NCBI GenBank assembly: GCA_023489025.1
Contig: JAMDCN010000157.1
Coordinates: 1-8,523 of the forward strand
Source: Deltaproteobacteria bacterium
GTDB taxonomy: Bacteria > Desulfobacterota_E > Deferrimicrobia > Deferrimicrobiales > Deferrimicrobiaceae
Direction of reading: 5' to 3'
Length of the DNA: 8,523 bases
Shown here: positions 1-5,943 of the stretch, one piece after another
How positions within the stretch are numbered: the first letter of the stretch is position 1
How the letters are laid out: the number at the start of each line of letters is the position of its first letter
Position numbers and translations under genes: made by a program
Notes under the pieces: model-generated
Told to the model about the DNA's origin: nothing
The model's input: only the letters and a program-made list of their open reading frames with translations
Database searches by the model: none

Positions 1-1
1 C

Positions 2-1198
2 GGCGGAGCGGCTTTTCCCCGTTATCATTATGTCAATTTTGAAAAGGATGAAAAGCTGGGGCGGATATTCGAGCGGGATCTGAAACCGGATCGCATCCTC
101 GACGAATTGCAGTTTCACCTCGACCGGCCCATCGACCGCCGCTTGGATCTGGTCATCCTCGATGAGATCCAGCGCAGCTCCAAGGCGCTCACCAGCCTGA
201 AATATTTCTCCGAGGAGATGCCGGAGCTGGCTCTGTGCGCCGCCGGTTCCCTCCTGGGCGTGGCGCTGCAACCGGACTCCTTCCCCGTCGGGAAAATTCA
301 GTTTCTGGATATGTACCCCCTTTCGTTCGATGAATTCCTCGAAGGCGTGGGAAAGGAACTGCTGGCCGAAGTGATCCGGAAACATGACTTGACCCAGCCC
401 TTCCCGGAGACGGCGCACGAACAACTGTGGGAGTTGTGGAAACATTACCTGGTTGTCGGCGGCCTGCCCGATGCCGTAAACCATTATCGCGAGCGGCAGG
501 AAAATTTATACGAAGCCGCTCAGGCGATCCGAAAGGCGCAGCGGGACCTGCTGGAGGCCTATCTGACCGATATGGCGAAACATAGCGGGAAGAGCAACGC
601 ATTGCATATCGAAAAACTATGGCGGAACGTGCCGGCGCAACTGGCGCGGGCGCAAAACGGATCGGCCGGAAAATTCAAGCTTCGCGAAGGGATCCCCGGA
701 ATCCGGGGTTACGAAAGATTATCCGTTCCTTTGGACTGGCTGGAATGCGCCAATCTGCTCATCCGGACGCCCATTATCGACGCAGCCGGCGTTCCCCTTT
801 CCGGATATGTGAAGGAAAACCGCTTCAAACTCTACTTCTTCGATGTGGGCCTGCTGGGAGCCGCAAGCGGCATCGCCCCGGCCACGTTCCTGAACTATGA
901 CTTCGGCAGCTACCAGGGGTACGTCGCGGAGAATTTCGTGGCCCAGGAACTGCGCGCCGCGGGAGACAAGACCCTCTTCTGCTGGCAGGGTCGCACGGCG
1001 GAAGTGGAATTTCTTCTTGAACGGGAGGGGGAAGTCGTGCCCGTGGAGGTAAAATCCGGATGGGTGACCCAATCGAAGAGCCTGAAGGTCTACATGGAGC
1101 GCTATCGCCTTCCGAGGGCGTACATCCTGAGCGCCAAAAATATAAGCCGGAGAAATATCGTTCGTCATCTCCCACTCTATGCGGCTGGTCGCCTATAA
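2..1198 (+). CDS. AAA ATPase with DUF4143-type C-terminus, ATPase 1 (5' partial)
   Basis: The reading frame is open from the first full codon of the window to the TAA at 1196-1198, so the gene starts upstream. A TTG at 107 is internal and not the real start. The Walker A loop lies outside the window. Walker B is seen as LVILDEIQ (about 149-170), followed by a sensor-1-like AAGSLLG. The middle holds the DMAKHSGK segment typical of one DUF4143 subgroup, then YFFDVGLLGAA and GYVAENFVAQEL. Near 1000-1060 lies a PD-(D/E)XK-like core: VEFLL, then PVEVKSG. These match the COG1373 class of predicted ATPases, whose C-terminal domain belongs to a nuclease-like superfamily. The biological role of this class is not established. 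It is the first of four such genes here and is followed at once by repeat A. The family call is secure; whether it cleaves DNA is unknown. Confidence 0.9.
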   Translation, partial: GGAAFPRYHYVNFEKDEKLGRIFERDLKPDRILDELQFHLDRPIDRRLDLVILDEIQRSSKALTSLKYFSEEMPELALCAAGSLLGVALQPDSFPVGKIQFLDMYPLSFDEFLEGVGKELLAEVIRKHDLTQPFPETAHEQLWELWKHYLVVGGLPDAVNHYRERQENLYEAAQAIRKAQRDLLEAYLTDMAKHSGKSNALHIEKLWRNVPAQLARAQNGSAGKFKLREGIPGIRGYERLSVPLDWLECANLLIRTPIIDAAGVPLSGYVKENRFKLYFFDVGLLGAASGIAPATFLNYDFGSYQGYVAENFVAQELRAAGDKTLFCWQGRTAEVEFLLEREGEVVPVEVKSGWVTQSKSLKVYMERYRLPRAYILSAKNISRRNIVRHLPLYAAGRL

Positions 1199-1210
1199 TC
1201 AGCGGACCCC

Positions 1211-1351
1211 GGAACCGTGAACCGGGACGTTCCTGCGAACTCCCGCTGAACGGGGGCAGACGTGAACCCATCGCCCCCGACGAGCTGCGCTCGTCATGCG
1301 CGAAAGCCCCCTTCCCGGGGGCTTTCGCACTTACGGGGCCCGGCGGCATGG
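1211..1351 (+). repeat. Repeat A, full-length copy with two hairpins
   Basis: This copy carries the box GAACCGGGACGTTC (1219-1232), then a diverged second box ending in GCAGACGTGAACC. Hairpin 1 follows at 1279-1295 (GACGAGC, loop TGC, GCTCGTC). Hairpin 2 at 1300-1328 has a perfect 12-bp stem (GCGAAAGCCCCC) with loop TTCCC. The copy aligns closely with repeat D over most of its length. It starts 12 bases after the stop of ATPase 1. Hairpin 2 could stop transcription or protect mRNA ends, but no U-tract follows, so it is not a standard intrinsic terminator. The third hairpin seen in copies C and D is degraded here. Confidence 0.85.
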
Positions 1352-1493
1352 TGGCGACGGATCGGCTGTTGATACGATGGGGAAGGGGAAGGGGGTCGAA
1401 AATGGCCCATTTTTCGTTTGCGGTTATTAGCCAAATTATGGTATTACGTTAAATGAATTAAGTATAATTCGTTTAATGCGATGAGGGGCAAGT
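1352..1493 (+). promoter_or_regulatory. Promoter with palindromic operator and RBS for ATPase 2
   Basis: The stretch turns from GC-rich to AT-rich at about 1405. A perfect TATAAT lies at 1463-1468, with no good -35 box at 17-18 bp. It sits in an imperfect palindrome: arm TTAAATGAATTA (1449-1460), spacer AGTA, arm TAATTCGTTTAA (1465-1476), 11 of 12 positions paired. A protein bound here would cover the -10 box, so autorepression is plausible. A strong Shine-Dalgarno GAGGGG (1483-1488) lies five bases before the ATG at 1494 and fixes the start. No gene is seen in this interval. Confidence 0.6.
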
Positions 1494-2624
1494 ATGTACA
1501 TTGAACAGAAACAGCTCGAAAACCTCCGGCGTCTTGCCGCACCTGGCAAAGTGGTCGTCATCTACGGAGCGCGACGCACGGGCAAGACCACGCTGCTGAA
1601 GGAGTTCCTGAAAGGGACGGACGTCCCGAATCTCCTGGTCAGCGGCGAAGACATCGCCGTGCAAGGGTATCTCTCCAGCCGCTCGATCGAAAAGCTCAAG
1701 GCGTTCATCGGAACGGCCTCCATGCTGGTCGTCGACGAAGCCCAGAAAGTACCCGACATCGGACTCAATCTGAAACTGATCGTCGACCACATTCCCGGAA
1801 CCACGATCGTTGCGACCGGATCGTCCGCATTCGACTTGGCGCGCAGCGTGGGGGAGCCGCTCACCGGAAGGAAATTCACGCTGAATCTCTTTCCGCTGGC
1901 CCAGATGGAGATCGGGCGGAACGAGCAACGGCACGAAACCGACGCCAACCTTGAGAACCGTCTCGTCTTCGGCGCTTACCCGGAAATCGTGCTGATGCAG
2001 GATAACCGGGGACGGGAACGATATCTCAAGGAAATCGTGTCTTCTTATCTTTATAAGGACATCCTCGAACTGGACGGTGTCCGCCATTCGGCCAAGATCA
2101 GCCGTCTGCTTCAACTCATCGCGTTCCAGATCGGCAAGGAAGTTTCCTACCCCGAACTGGCAACGAACCTTGGGCTGAGCCGCAATACGGTCGAGCGGTA
2201 CTTGGATCTCCTGGAAAAGGCTTTTGTCATCCGGAAACTGGTCGGCTTCAGCCGCAATCTTCGCACGGAGATCACCAGGAACTGCCGCTACTGTTTCCTC
2301 GACAACGGAATCCGGAACGCGCTCATCAACAACTTCAACCCATTGGAGTTGAGAGATGACGTCGGGGGGTTATGGGAGAACTACCTGATTGTCGAGCGCA
2401 TGAAGAGGCAGGAATATATCGGGCCGTCGGCCAACAATTTCTTCTGGCGGACGTATTCCAGAAGCGAAGTGGACCTCGTCGAGGAGCGGGATGGACGGCT
2501 CTTCGGCTACGAAATGAAGTGGGGAAAAGCGAGGCCGCGGCCGCCCGGAGAGTGGCGGACCGCCTATCCGGACGCTTCCTGGGAGGTCATCACCCGCGAC
2601 AATTATCTGTCCTTCATTGCATGA
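1494..2624 (+). CDS. AAA ATPase with DUF4143-type C-terminus, ATPase 2
   Basis: The protein has 376 residues. Walker A is GARRTGKT (25-32), Walker B LVVDEAQ (78-84), and a sensor-like ATGSSAF follows near 107-113. Residues about 216-245 look like a winged-helix HTH (LATNLGLSRNTVERYLDLLE). The DUF4143 signature FLDNGIRNALI and the segment GLWENYLIVERM come next. The nuclease-like core has D327 in SEVDLV and the E340-x-K342 pair in GYEMKWG, so the acidic/lysine constellation is intact. Length suits a complete COG1373-type protein. The ATG is supported by a strong ribosome binding site. The gene forms its own transcription unit with a palindrome over the promoter, which its own winged helix might read (inference). 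Its TGA is followed directly by a wecA-like gene fragment, which suggests that its 3' boundary is a joint. Substrate and partners are unknown. Confidence 0.93.
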   Translation: MYIEQKQLENLRRLAAPGKVVVIYGARRTGKTTLLKEFLKGTDVPNLLVSGEDIAVQGYLSSRSIEKLKAFIGTASMLVVDEAQKVPDIGLNLKLIVDHIPGTTIVATGSSAFDLARSVGEPLTGRKFTLNLFPLAQMEIGRNEQRHETDANLENRLVFGAYPEIVLMQDNRGRERYLKEIVSSYLYKDILELDGVRHSAKISRLLQLIAFQIGKEVSYPELATNLGLSRNTVERYLDLLEKAFVIRKLVGFSRNLRTEITRNCRYCFLDNGIRNALINNFNPLELRDDVGGLWENYLIVERMKRQEYIGPSANNFFWRTYSRSEVDLVEERDGRLFGYEMKWGKARPRPPGEWRTAYPDASWEVITRDNYLSFIA

Positions 2625-2831
2625 ACCCTCCTGTACAACTTCATGGATGGGATCGACGGTCTTGCGGGGGGGAGGCGGCCGTGGCGTCCTCCTTCTTCTT
2701 TCTGGTCTTCGCCTATTACGGCCAGTCCTGCGGTGCGGATCGCTTTGGTGGTTTCCGTGACCGCGGGGATCGCCTGCGGAGGTCTTTGGGTATGGGGTAA
2801 GGAACGTGCAGTGGGAGCGAGTCAGGAATAG
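2625..2831 (+). pseudogene. Remnant of WecA/MraY-like glycosyl-phosphate transferase
   Basis: Starting right after the stop of ATPase 2, the frame at 2625 reads TLLYNFMDGIDGLAGG. This is the Asp-Asp active-site block of the UDP-sugar:undecaprenyl-phosphate transferase family (WecA, MraY, GT4 type). At the G7 run (2666-2672) the frame shifts: the continuation EAAVASSFFFLVFAYYG is in another frame, consistent with loss of one G. Near 2726-2730 the frame returns and reads AVRIALVVSVTAGIACGGL, a membrane helix, up to WVWGKERAV and a stop at 2829-2831. Both ends of the enzyme are missing; the intact family has some ten membrane helices. The intact parent would make a lipid-linked sugar at the inner membrane for O-antigen or capsule. 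The fragment has no function as it stands. The two shifts could partly be sequencing errors, but the truncation could not. Confidence 0.75.
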
Positions 2832-2849
2832 ATCCACGGAACGGTGGAC

Positions 2850-2905
2850 CCCAGAACCGGGACGTTCATGGGAACCACAGAACTCCCCCGGAACAGGGAC
2901 AGGCT
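2850..2905 (+). repeat. Repeat B, short copy without hairpins
   Basis: GAACCGGGACGTTC lies at 2854-2867, followed by the spacer ATGGGAACCACAGAACTCCC and a second box GGAACAGGGACAG. This matches the 5' half of repeat D almost base for base, then similarity stops before the hairpins. It lies between the wecA-like remnant and the 3' end of the minus-strand ATPase 3. The few bases around it hold only a weak inverted repeat (TCCAC/GTGGA, about 2833-2848) and GGGTC/GACCC (about 2909-2919). No gene is seen between 2832 and 2920. Confidence 0.8.
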
Positions 2906-2920
2906 TGGGGTCGGACCCGG

Positions 2921-4123
2921 CTACGAGCAGGTGTGCCAAGGGCGGACCCGGATCCCCTCCCTGTCGTACCCCTTTTCCCCGCCGTAGACGAGGATTCCGT
3001 CTTTCGAGGAGTTCCCCGGGAGGGACATCCAGTACCGGAGACCGCGGAAGAAATCGGTCGCGACGGTTTTTGCGGATTTGATCTCCACGGGAACGACGGT
3101 GCGTCCAAGGTCGATGATCAGGTCGACCTCGTGGCCGGTCTGGTCCCGCCAGAAGAACAGCGGGGGATCCTCGCCCGCGTGGGCGAACACCTTGTAGATC
3201 TCGGACAGGATGAACGTCTCGAAGATGCTCCCGCGCAGGGGGTGGGTGGAGAGGTCCTCCTCGTTCCGGATGCGGAGGAGGTAGCAGAGCAGGCCGCTGT
3301 CCAGGAAATACAGCTTCGGCGTCTTGATGATCCGTTTCGAGAAGTTTCGGGAATGGGGGCGCAGCAGGAAGACGAGGGAGCTGGCCTCCAGGACGGAAAG
3401 CCATGCCCGGGCGGTCGGGTGCGTTATGCCGCAGTCCGCGGCGAGGGAGGACAGGTTCAGCAGCTGGCCGGTGCGGCCGGCGCAGAGGCGGACGAAGTTC
3501 TGGAACGTCCCGAGATCGCCGATCCGCAAGACGTCCCGCACGTCCCTCTCCACGTAGGTTCGGAGGTAGCTCCCGTGCCATTCGCGGGCGTCCATCTTCT
3601 TGTCATGGATTCGCGGGTACATCCCCCGGAACAGGATCCGGTCGGCGGATCCGGGTGCGGTCGTGGCGGAGGAAGGGGCAAGGGGGCGCAGGAAGTGGTC
3701 GGGTGCAAGGGGGCGAGTCCCCCGCAGCTCGGAAAGAGAGAGGGGGTGAAGCTGCAGGAGCGCGATCCTCCCCGCGAGCGTCTGGCTCACCTTGGAAAGC
3801 AGCAGGAACTGCTGGGATCCGGTCAGGATGAAGCGGCCCGCCTTCCCTTCGAGGTCGACCAGCGTCTGGATGTAGGAGAAAAGCTGCGGCGCCCGCTGGG
3901 CTTCGTCGAGGATGACGCCTCCCGGGTGGCTGCCGAGAAACCCCTTTGGATCCCGGGTCGCGAATTCCCGCTGTTCCGGGTCTTCCAGGGACACGTAGCG
4001 ATATTTCGGGAAGACCGTACGCACCAGCGTTGTTTTCCCCGATTGTCGCGGCCCGGTGAGGGAGACGACCGGGTATTGCGCGGCGAGCCGTTTCAGCGTC
4101 GGAGCGAGCGCCCTCGCGAACAT
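2921..4123 (-). CDS. AAA ATPase with DUF4143-type C-terminus, ATPase 3
   Basis: A complete 400-residue protein on the minus strand. It has Walker A GPRQSGKT (24-31), Walker B GVILDEAQRAP (69-79), sensor-like RFILTGSQQF, and the classical DUF4143 run: TYVERDVRDVL, a winged-helix segment, LYFLDSGLLCYLL and SIFETFILSEIYK. The nuclease-like core has D334 in HEVDLI and the E347-x-K349 pair in PVEIKSAK. This is the most canonical member of the class in the window. The start ATG (4121-4123) fits the usual family N-terminus, but has no Shine-Dalgarno and sits where a transcript from the predicted promoter would begin, suggesting leaderless translation. Codons end far more often in G or C than in ATPases 2 and 4, pointing to a different origin. 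Its orientation is opposite to the flanking ATPases. A long plus-strand frame over the same DNA is its antisense shadow. Confidence 0.95.
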   Translation of the reverse strand: MFARALAPTLKRLAAQYPVVSLTGPRQSGKTTLVRTVFPKYRYVSLEDPEQREFATRDPKGFLGSHPGGVILDEAQRAPQLFSYIQTLVDLEGKAGRFILTGSQQFLLLSKVSQTLAGRIALLQLHPLSLSELRGTRPLAPDHFLRPLAPSSATTAPGSADRILFRGMYPRIHDKKMDAREWHGSYLRTYVERDVRDVLRIGDLGTFQNFVRLCAGRTGQLLNLSSLAADCGITHPTARAWLSVLEASSLVFLLRPHSRNFSKRIIKTPKLYFLDSGLLCYLLRIRNEEDLSTHPLRGSIFETFILSEIYKVFAHAGEDPPLFFWRDQTGHEVDLIIDLGRTVVPVEIKSAKTVATDFFRGLRYWMSLPGNSSKDGILVYGGEKGYDREGIRVRPWHTCS

Positions 4124-4178
4124 ACGATATGATTAGCGCTTCTTGGTAGTCATGTCAATTGAAAATATGATTTTCAAT
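4124..4178 (-). promoter_or_regulatory. Promoter and palindrome of ATPase 3
   Basis: On the minus strand a perfect TTGACA (4153-4158) is followed after 18 bp by AATCAT (4129-4134, four of six matches). A start point 6-7 bases further falls on the ATG. Directly upstream, sharing one base with the -35 box, is a perfect palindrome: ATTGAAAAT (4158-4166), spacer ATG, ATTTTCAAT (4170-4178). Its place next to the -35 box allows either activation or repression. Confidence 0.55.
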
Positions 4179-4185
4179 CACACAA

Positions 4186-4303
4186 AACCCCAGAATCGGG
4201 ACAGACCTGAACCAATCGCCCCCGACGAGCTGTGTTCGCCAAGCGCGAAAGCCCCCTTCCCGGGGGCTTTCGCGTATGCGGCCCCACCGGCACGGTACGT
4301 GCC
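4186..4303 (+). repeat. Repeat C, copy lacking the first box, with hairpins 2 and 3
   Basis: Starts in the second box (CAGAATCGGGACAGACCTGA) and lacks the first GAACCGGGACGTTC box. Hairpin 1 is damaged (GACGAGC against GTTCGCC). Hairpin 2 is perfect and one pair longer than in copy A (4244-4274, loop TTCCC). A third hairpin at 4289-4303, GGCACG-GTA-CGTGCC, matches GCATG-GTA-CATGC in copy D with a paired change on both sides of the stem. The copy lies between the divergent promoters of ATPases 3 and 4. About 50 bases after it nothing is recognised. Confidence 0.85.
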
Positions 4304-4354
4304 CCCTCGGATCGAAACCATTTTTCCGGGGTGACACAGGATTCTCCAGCCATC

Positions 4355-4404
4355 TTGACTCAAGTGAACAATAATGATAGAAATTGTTCACATTGATGGA
4401 CAAT
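4355..4404 (+). promoter_or_regulatory. Promoter with perfect palindrome upstream of ATPase 4
   Basis: TTGACT (4355-4360) and TAGAAA (4378-4383) are 17 bp apart. A perfect 9-bp inverted repeat, GTGAACAAT (4364-4372) and ATTGTTCAC (4383-4391), covers the spacer and -10 region. A further direct half-site TGGACAAT (4397-4404, one mismatch) lies just before the ATG. Three half-sites across a promoter fit a self-repressing operator. No strong Shine-Dalgarno is seen. Confidence 0.6.
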
Positions 4405-4409
4405 AAGCG

Positions 4410-5723
4410 ATGAACACAGAAATCCTGAAGAAAATCATAGCCGAATGGTTGGAAGAAAAGGTGTTCCCGCCTCTGGTGCGAAGAGACGCCCCGGAGTTGG
4501 TTCTGGACCGCGTGTCGGAAATCATCGCGGTGGCCGGTCCGAGACGGGCGGGGAAAACCTGCTACATGTATCAACTGATCCAGGACCTCCTGGGGCAGGG
4601 AAACTGGCTCCGTGAAGATATCCTTTTTATCGATTTCGAAGACTACCGCCTCACGGATTTCACCGCCGCCGACATCGACGCTCTGCTGGCCGCCTTCCAA
4701 CAGGTCACCGGAAAAGCGCCGACGTTTCTCTTTTTCGACGAGATCCAGAGATTGGACGGCTGGAGCCGCGTCCTGCGGACTCTCCACAACCAGAATCGTT
4801 ACCGGATCGTCGTCACGGGCAGTAACGCCGGTCTCCTCGAACGGGAAATGGCGACGGAATTGCGCGGCCGGTGCCGGAACATCCTCATCCTGCCCTTCTC
4901 CTTCCCGGAATTCCTTCGATTTCACGGTATTCCCCATGACGAGCGAACCCTGTTGACGCCGGCAAGGGGGCGGATTCTGAAGGCCTTCGAACAATATCTG
5001 AAAGAGGGCGGATTTCCGCAAGTCGTCATGAAGGAAACCGTCCCGGAAAAACGTGAACTTCTTCAGTCCTACTATCGGACGATTTTTTATCGGGACATCC
5101 TTGAACGCTACAACGTCAAGGCGAAGGCGGTCCTTGAAGCCGTCATGCGCTACAGTCTGAACACCTTCTCCGATCTGTTCTCGATCTCCATGTTCGAAAA
5201 AAACCTGAAGCGTCATCGGCTTTCCGGCAGCAAGCAGACGATCTCCAATTACCTGGGATACCTCCAGGAGGCCTTCTTCCTTGCCGCCCACGAAAAATTC
5301 AGCTATTCCCCCCGGCAGAGGATCATGAACCCGAAGAAGATATACCTCCTGGATACGGGCTTTTCCCTGTTTTCCACGGATTTCTCGGAAAATCGGGGGA
5401 AATTGCTGGAGAACGCCGTCGCTGTCGAGATGTTCAGGCGCCGGGCGGAATGCTTCTATTACAAAGGCCGGCATGAATGCGATTTCATCGTCAAAAGAGG
5501 AACGAAGCCCGAAGCGGCCGTTCAGGTATGCTGGGAACTGACGCCGAAGAACGAAGCGAGGGAATTTCGCGGCCTTCGGGAGGCCATGAACGCTTTTGCC
5601 ATCGAGGAAGGGTTCATCCTCACCAACGACGAGGAGAGGGAACTGCCCTTCGAGGGCGCAAGGATTCGGATCATGCCGGTCTGGAAATGGTTATGCACGG
5701 GGACGGAACCGGGACGTTCATGA
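4410..5723 (+). CDS. AAA ATPase of the DUF4143 class, ATPase 4
   Basis: The protein has 437 residues. An N-terminal extension of about 40 residues precedes Walker A GPRRAGKT (43-50). Walker B is FLFFDEIQ (106-113), then a sensor-like VVTGSN (134-139). The DUF4143 part follows: SYYRTIFYRDILERY, a winged-helix segment with SGSKQTISNYLGYLQEA, IYLLDTGFSLF, and KLLENAVAVEMFRRR. The nuclease-like core keeps D358 (ECDFIV), but the expected E-x-K is Q372-V-C374 (AVQVCWEL), so the lysine is absent; this subtype probably lacks or has altered nuclease chemistry. The last residues, GTEPGRS, and the TGA at 5721-5723 are encoded by repeat D. Family members end around a PVWKWL-like motif, so the original stop was probably lost at the joint. 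It has its own palindromic promoter. Role unknown. Confidence 0.93.
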   Translation: MNTEILKKIIAEWLEEKVFPPLVRRDAPELVLDRVSEIIAVAGPRRAGKTCYMYQLIQDLLGQGNWLREDILFIDFEDYRLTDFTAADIDALLAAFQQVTGKAPTFLFFDEIQRLDGWSRVLRTLHNQNRYRIVVTGSNAGLLEREMATELRGRCRNILILPFSFPEFLRFHGIPHDERTLLTPARGRILKAFEQYLKEGGFPQVVMKETVPEKRELLQSYYRTIFYRDILERYNVKAKAVLEAVMRYSLNTFSDLFSISMFEKNLKRHRLSGSKQTISNYLGYLQEAFFLAAHEKFSYSPRQRIMNPKKIYLLDTGFSLFSTDFSENRGKLLENAVAVEMFRRRAECFYYKGRHECDFIVKRGTKPEAAVQVCWELTPKNEAREFRGLREAMNAFAIEEGFILTNDEERELPFEGARIRIMPVWKWLCTGTEPGRS

Positions 5724-5852
5724 AAACCACAGAACTCCCCCAGAACCGGGACAGACGTGAACCAATCGCCCCCGACGAGCTGCGCTCGTCATTTGCGAAA
5801 GCCCCCTTCCCGGGGGCTTTCGCGGTTATGGGCCCACCGGCATGGTACATGC
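5702..5852 (+). repeat. Repeat D, most complete copy
   Basis: Contains all parts in order: GAACCGGGACGTTC (5706-5719); spacer; second box CCGGGACAGACGTGAACC (about 5746-5763); hairpin 1 (5774-5790); hairpin 2 with a perfect 12-bp stem (5795-5823); hairpin 3 GCATG-GTA-CATGC (5840-5852). It begins inside the coding end of ATPase 4. It serves as the reference copy for the other four. No U-tract follows any hairpin. The layout recalls REP-like elements moved by RAYT transposases, but no such gene is in the window. Confidence 0.88.
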
Positions 5853-5943
5853 GCTCTTCCTTGGAATATGCTAACGCGAATAAGCATATCTTGGCAATAA
5901 GTGTTAGAATTTATATCTTGGGATTGGAGATAGAAGTACACGG
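5853..5943 (+). promoter_or_regulatory. Promoter and palindrome upstream of the ImmA-like gene
   Basis: After repeat D the base composition falls sharply in GC. A perfect 7-bp inverted repeat, ATATGCT (5866-5872) and AGCATAT (5883-5889), is followed at once by TTGGCA (5891-5896) and, 17 bp on, TATCTT (5914-5919). GGAG (5926-5929) is rather far from the ATG at 5944; the next ATG is at 5947. An in-frame TAG at 5905-5907 limits how far the reading frame could extend upstream. Confidence 0.5.

Noticed and set aside
1300..1328. Hairpin 2 as a standard rho-independent terminator
   Set aside because: The stem is strong, but no run of T follows on either strand in copies A, C or D. A transcript-end role is left open.
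1060..1452. Small protein family: the peptide REPIAPDELRSS followed by AKAPFPGAFA appears in three open frames (near 1270, 4210 and 5760)
   Set aside because: The shared peptide is simply the translation of hairpins 1 and 2 of the repeat. The frames start inside other genes and have no RBS.
2643..2831. A 62-codon membrane peptide gene starting with MDGIDGLAGG
   Set aside because: The start is the internal active-site methionine of a WecA-like enzyme and there is no RBS; it is better explained as a frameshifted remnant.
2370..3581. A 403-codon minus-strand frame over the end of ATPase 2, the wecA remnant and ATPase 3
   Set aside because: Pro/Arg-rich out-of-frame reading of ATPase 3 that crosses a repeat and the antisense of another gene; no family features.
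2933..4132. A 399-codon plus-strand open frame opposite ATPase 3
   Set aside because: It is antisense to a canonical DUF4143 ATPase. It shows no domain and has the Gly/Glu/Arg/Val bias expected for the mirror of a gene with G/C-ending codons.
4155..5474. A 439-codon minus-strand open frame opposite ATPase 4
   Set aside because: No recognisable motif; it covers the clear ATPase 4 coding region and runs on through repeat C, so it is a shadow.
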